Shown here: positions 60,918 through 64,000 of the stretch, piece by piece
Numbering within the stretch: the stretch's first letter is position 1
Layout of the letters: each line of letters starts with the position of its first letter
From: JANQQJ01 sp046290575
GTDB taxonomy: Bacteria; Pseudomonadota; Alphaproteobacteria; SMXS01
Direction: 5' to 3'
Length of the DNA: 64,000 bases
Assembly: GCA_046290575.1 (NCBI GenBank)
Contig: JBKAGX010000001.1
Coordinates: 992,001 to 1,056,000 of the forward strand
Translations under genes and position numbers: made by a program
Notes under the pieces: model-generated
What the model was told of the DNA's origin: nothing
Databases searched by the model: none
The model's input: only the letters and a program-made list of their open reading frames with translations

Positions 60918-61052
60918 ATGTCCACTCTACGGAAGATGCGTAACCTGTCGCTCGTTCTCGTTCTGACGGCTGTTGCTGCGTGCAACACGGTGCAGGGCGC
61001 CGGCCAGGACATTGAAAGCGTTGGCGAAGCCGGTGAAGAGGCAATGAACTAA
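60918..61052 (+). CDS. Entericidin-like lipoprotein 2
   Basis: A 44-residue protein: MSTLRKMRNLSLVLVLTAVAACNT, lipobox AVAAC at residue 22, then NTVQGAGQDIESVGEAGEEAMN. It is nearly identical to the first entericidin from the lipobox to residue 34, both in protein and in DNA (about 39 identical bases), so the two arose by a recent duplication; the tails differ in charge (GERAID against GEEAMN). The strong AGGAGG lies 10 bases before ATG 60918. Confidence 0.85.
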   Translation: MSTLRKMRNLSLVLVLTAVAACNTVQGAGQDIESVGEAGEEAMN

Positions 61053-61093
61053 CGCGCCGTCGACGCATTCATTGAAAAATCGGTGCTAACAGC

Positions 61094-61122
61094 AACCCGG
61101 GTTACGCATTGTAGCCCGGGTT
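61094..61122. terminator. Bidirectional terminator-like hairpin
   Basis: AACCCGGGTTAC (61094-61105) and GTAGCCCGGGTT (61111-61122) form a 12-bp stem with one G-T pair and a 5-base loop. GTGTTTGTC follows. It lies between the second entericidin gene and the convergent aldolase gene, whose TAA (61102-61104) is inside the stem. The T run is weak, so termination strength is uncertain. Confidence 0.7.
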
Positions 61123-61899
61123 GTGTTTGTCAAGTTTACGGAGAAGCGCGGGCCATGCAATCCGGTCGGCGCCTGCCGCGCTTCGGCCCTGACTGTGAGT
61201 ATGCTCCGGCACACCCTGATTGGGCATGTTCATGTTTTCCATGCCTGCCGAGAGTGCTTTGATCTGATAGGTGCACGCCCGCTCGAAGAAATAATGACGC
61301 ACAAACGCTTCGGGGCAGCTGCGGCCATGGGTCAGAATGCCGTGATTACGCAGGATCAGGCAGTGCTTGTCGGCAATGTCTTCCACCAGTCTCTCGCGCT
61401 CTTCATGGTCGAGCGCAATGCCTTCGAAGTCGTGATAGGCGATGTCGTCCCACAGCACCATCGCCGTCTGTGAAAGCGGCAGCAGGCCGTCTTTCTGGGC
61501 TGAGACGGCGACGCCGTCATTGGAATGCGTGTGGATGACGCAATTGGCCTCATCAGCATGCTCATGCATCGCGCCGTGAATGGTAAAACCGGCGGCGTTG
61601 ACCGGATAGGGCGAGCTGTGCAGCGGGTTGCCATCAAGGTCGATTTTGACCAGCTCTGACGCTGTCATCTCGTCGAAGCCAACACCATAGGGGTTGATCA
61701 AAAAGTGATGATCAGGCCCCGGCACCCGTGCCGAGATGTGGGTGAAGACCAGATCGTCCCAGCCATAATGGGCGATCAGGCGATAGGTCGCTGCCAGTTC
61801 GACGCGGATTTTCCATTCCTCGTCGGAACAGGTCTCACGGCTAAAGGGCGGCAGATCGGTTTTATCGGATCGCATGGCGACGGAAGGTTGATTGGCCAT
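61102..61899 (-). CDS. Class II aldolase/adducin family protein
   Basis: A 265-residue protein. The zinc ligands of class II aldolases/epimerases are in VIHTHSND (His-x-His) and LRNHGIL, and HYGWDDLVFTHISAR is the nucleotide/substrate end. Relatives are L-fuculose-phosphate aldolase and 4-epimerase, but adducin-type proteins without a known reaction are as likely. I start at ATG 61897-61899, 21 codons after the first possible ATG at 61962. A single gene without a sugar-pathway context. Confidence 0.85.
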   Translation of the reverse strand: MANQPSVAMRSDKTDLPPFSRETCSDEEWKIRVELAATYRLIAHYGWDDLVFTHISARVPGPDHHFLINPYGVGFDEMTASELVKIDLDGNPLHSSPYPVNAAGFTIHGAMHEHADEANCVIHTHSNDGVAVSAQKDGLLPLSQTAMVLWDDIAYHDFEGIALDHEERERLVEDIADKHCLILRNHGILTHGRSCPEAFVRHYFFERACTYQIKALSAGMENMNMPNQGVPEHTHSQGRSAAGADRIAWPALLRKLDKHNPGYNA

Positions 61900-61989
61900 C
61901 TTGGGCTCCTGAGCATTCGAATCGATTGCCCGTATTGTGCCGGTCCCGCTCTGCGCCTGCAACCATGACCAGCCGGAGCCCGCCCGTTT

Positions 61990-62661
61990 CTACTCTCGTG
62001 GCTTGATTGTAATGGCGTCTGGTCCAGGGTCGCTCGCTTGCTCGAACGTTGGCTCAGGCTCCGGCTTCTTGCCGCTGAACAGCTGGCCGATGCGCCGGAA
62101 CAGAGCTCGGACAGCGCGCAACAGCCGCGGCAGCAGGAAGATCATTGCGGCGATGAACAGGATCAGGAAAGCCGCCATGGCCCACGGATAATTGATCGCG
62201 GCCCAGATTGCAGCGATGGCGGCAATATCTTCTGCGATAGACGCGGTCCAGTTTGTCACCGGTTCCGGCGATGTGTTGATCATCAACCGCGACCCGGCCT
62301 TGGTGGCATGGGTCGTAGCAGCCATGGTGCCGCCCGCCAGCATGGCGGCGAACTCAACGCCGGCATTCACGTCGCCGACGGCGCCGGCCGCAAGCGCTGC
62401 GCCTGCGGGGATGCGAATAAAGGTGTGGATCGTGTCCCAGGCTGAATCGACGCCGGGGACCTTGTCGGCAAAGAACTCGACCACATACATGATCATGGCG
62501 ACCCCGATCACCAGCGGGTTCTGGACCACGTCCAGTTCCGGCGGCAGGTCGGCATTGCCGGTCACCCCCATCAGGCCCAGAACGGCTATGGTGGCATAGA
62601 GGTTTACGCCGCTTGCCCAAGCGGCGCCCATCGCCAGGGCAATATACTGAATCGGGTCCAT
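61990..62661 (-). CDS. DUF4126 membrane protein
   Basis: A 223-residue protein with several hydrophobic segments. The signature GAAWASGVNLYATIAVLGLMGVTG and VEFFADKVPGVDSAWDTIHTFIRIPAGA matches DUF4126. Segments near 5-30, 50-65, 100-112 and 150-180 are likely helices. The C-terminal 40 residues are hydrophilic. Function unknown. Start ATG 62659-62661, preceded by GAGTGAGGAGC. Confidence 0.85.
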   Translation of the reverse strand: MDPIQYIALAMGAAWASGVNLYATIAVLGLMGVTGNADLPPELDVVQNPLVIGVAMIMYVVEFFADKVPGVDSAWDTIHTFIRIPAGAALAAGAVGDVNAGVEFAAMLAGGTMAATTHATKAGSRLMINTSPEPVTNWTASIAEDIAAIAAIWAAINYPWAMAAFLILFIAAMIFLLPRLLRAVRALFRRIGQLFSGKKPEPEPTFEQASDPGPDAITIKPRE

Positions 62662-62856
62662 CGGGGCTCCTCACTCTTACCGCATCCTGATCAGGATATA
62701 GGGACGGGTCCTCATTGCGGAAGCTAAACAATTGACACGGGATTGTGATGAGCCAAAAAAGGGGGCCGACAATAGGACCTTAAGTCATTGTAATAATAAT
62801 AAGTTTAAGGAGTGCACCCGCAATCCTGACGCACAGCGTTTACCGCTCGTGATGTC

Positions 62857-63828
62857 CTAGGGAGCCAGCCCTTCGACGACCAGCCGCAGCGGCTCGCCCT
62901 TCACGTAGCGCTCCATATTGGTGACGAAGACCTCGTCACCGCGCAGCAGGTTCATCTGGCTTTCTGCGGCACAATGGGCGGACATTAGAACCCTTGGGTG
63001 GTGCCAGAACGGGCTGTTCTCGGGCAGCGGTTCCGTTTCAAAAACATCAAGCACGGCTGTCGATGGCTTGCCGTTGTCCAGGGCGGCCAGCAGCGCGTCT
63101 TCGTCCACGAGACGGCCGCGGCCGACATTGACCAATACCGACTCGTCTTTCATGGCGTCCAGGAAGGCGGCGTTGACCATCTTGTCGGTTTCGTCGGTGT
63201 GTGGGGCCGAAATCACAACCACATCCGCGCGGGGCAGTGTCTCAAGAATCTGATCGGGGGTAATCATTTCGTCGGCCGGATCGTCGGCGGAGGGCGTGCG
63301 CCTAACGCCGATAATATGGGTCCCGAAGGCTTTTGCGCGCTTGGCGGTTTCGCGCCCGATGGCGCCAAAGCCAATAATCAGCCAGGTGGTGCCGAACAGA
63401 TCGCGTAGCCAGTGTCGTTGCCAGGCTTTGGCAGCCTGCGCTGCGCGGCGCTCCGTGGTGGGTTGAAATGCCTCAAGCACACGCGCCAGCACGAATTCGG
63501 CGATCGAGATGCCCTGGGCATCGCTGCGGGTCATGATGGTGCCGGTGGCGGCCACCTGCCCGAAAATCGGATGATCAAAGCCGGCTGCACCAGACTGAAA
63601 CCACTTCAGGTCTTTGGCGCCGGTCAGCAGCTGGAACATCACCCGTGCCGGTCCCAGCATGTAGAGATCGCTGCTGGCCCATGCGATATCGAACTGCGCG
63701 TCTTCGATTGCGACCGGCTGATCCCGGAAAGTGAGGGTTGAGTCCTGATGAATCAGGACGGGTTCCACCTCTGACGGTAGGCGATGGGCAACCCGTTCAT
63801 AGGCCGGCTTATAAACAAGAAATCGCAT
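62857..63828 (-). CDS. D-2-hydroxyacid dehydrogenase family protein
   Basis: A 323-residue NAD(P)-dependent dehydrogenase. The NAD motif is LIIGFGAIGRETAKRAKAFGTHIIGVRRTP, with a basic residue after strand 2 that would favour NADP. VNVGRGRLVDEDALLAAL follows, then the catalytic loop MSAHCAAES, in which the usual His is kept. The enzymes reduce 2-ketoacids such as glyoxylate or hydroxypyruvate. Start ATG 63826-63828. Confidence 0.88.
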   Translation of the reverse strand: MRFLVYKPAYERVAHRLPSEVEPVLIHQDSTLTFRDQPVAIEDAQFDIAWASSDLYMLGPARVMFQLLTGAKDLKWFQSGAAGFDHPIFGQVAATGTIMTRSDAQGISIAEFVLARVLEAFQPTTERRAAQAAKAWQRHWLRDLFGTTWLIIGFGAIGRETAKRAKAFGTHIIGVRRTPSADDPADEMITPDQILETLPRADVVVISAPHTDETDKMVNAAFLDAMKDESVLVNVGRGRLVDEDALLAALDNGKPSTAVLDVFETEPLPENSPFWHHPRVLMSAHCAAESQMNLLRGDEVFVTNMERYVKGEPLRLVVEGLAP

Positions 63829-63965
63829 GACTTGGTCCTCCAGATTGGCGACCTACATAGCAAGGCAGGCAAAGACATGCGAGGTTGCATGTTGCGGGCG
63901 CTGGCAAGAGCGCTAAAATCGCCGCCCAACGCGGCAGAAAATCAAAACGGGGAGCATGCGTCACA

Positions 63966-64000
63966 ATGTCCGACTACAAATTGCAGGAAGCCTATAATTT
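63966..64000 (+). CDS. Start of an unidentified plus-strand gene (partial)
   Basis: ATG 63966 opens MSDYKLQEAYN and the frame continues past the window edge. A GGGGAG sits nine bases upstream of the start. Only 11 complete codons are visible, so no family can be named. Confidence 0.5.
   Translation, partial: MSDYKLQEAYN

Overview
The window looks like a chromosomal segment of a high-GC alphaproteobacterium. The inference rests on the LexA-type box (GAAC-N7-GAAC) in front of an imuA-imuB-dnaE2 mutagenesis cassette, a LemA/DUF3137 pair, entericidin-like lipoproteins, several families of GC-rich intergenic hairpin repeats, and the general style of the proteins. I cannot place it below class. 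Gene density is high, with many 1-8 bp overlaps. I see no rRNA, tRNA, CRISPR array, transposase or integrase.

Layout. 1-3345: the end of a J-domain protein, then a minus-strand operon of an osmoprotectant-type ABC transporter (ATPase plus a fused binding protein-permease) and two PaaI-like thioesterases. 3373-7263: an esterase, a DUF3047 protein and a large flavin/4Fe-4S oxidoreductase. 7330-8635: a lower-GC insert with a SocA-like (Panacea) antitoxin and a downstream protein ending in a beta-clamp-binding-like motif, probably a SocAB-type toxin-antitoxin module. 8644-16222: acyl-CoA ligase, SRPBCC protein, YaaA, a PDZ protein, an SDR remnant, two tandem Rieske oxygenase alpha subunits and an intact SDR. 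16394-24304: secreted proteins, DUF3137/LemA, glyoxalase, NTF2-like protein, PurT, a Baeyer-Villiger-type monooxygenase and an RhlE-like helicase. 24312-30901: MFS transporter with an Asp-rich exported protein, nitronate monooxygenase, and an ECF42-type sigma factor with two DGPF/YciI proteins 1.7-2.4 kb downstream. 30908-35633: membrane-anchored redoxin, MaoC protein with a frameshifted end, FAH-family hydrolase, HemG-like flavodoxin, MFS protein. 35651-41319: SOS-regulated imuA-imuB-dnaE2. 41390-43670: nucleotidyltransferase, exported protein, thiolase.

43818-50615 is a compact coenzyme F420 locus: fbiC (fused CofG-CofH), cofC and an LLM-type F420 oxidoreductase on the minus strand; F420:NADPH reductase (npdG), cofE and cofD on the plus strand. 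It covers FO synthesis, the phospho-carboxylate branch, glutamylation, recycling with NADPH and one likely consumer. A PPOX-fold protein (51210-51722) could be a second consumer, and a nitroreductase-family protein (59873-60505) could supply the dehydro-F420 reduction that no gene in the cluster obviously provides.

The remainder (50745-64000) holds SnoaL/PPOX/GFA proteins, a double-hotdog thioesterase with a MarR regulator and a perfect palindromic operator candidate, an isoprenylcysteine-methyltransferase-like protein, a TauD-like dioxygenase, an MFS transporter, an Na/Pi cotransporter with a small coiled-coil protein, an epoxide hydrolase-like protein, two tandem entericidin-like lipoprotein genes with structured flanks, a class II aldolase, a DUF4126 protein and a D-2-hydroxyacid dehydrogenase. 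The many oxygenases, CoA enzymes and hydrolases suggest a catabolic generalist that oxidises lipid-like or cyclic substrates through CoA thioesters; the particular substrates cannot be read from the sequence.
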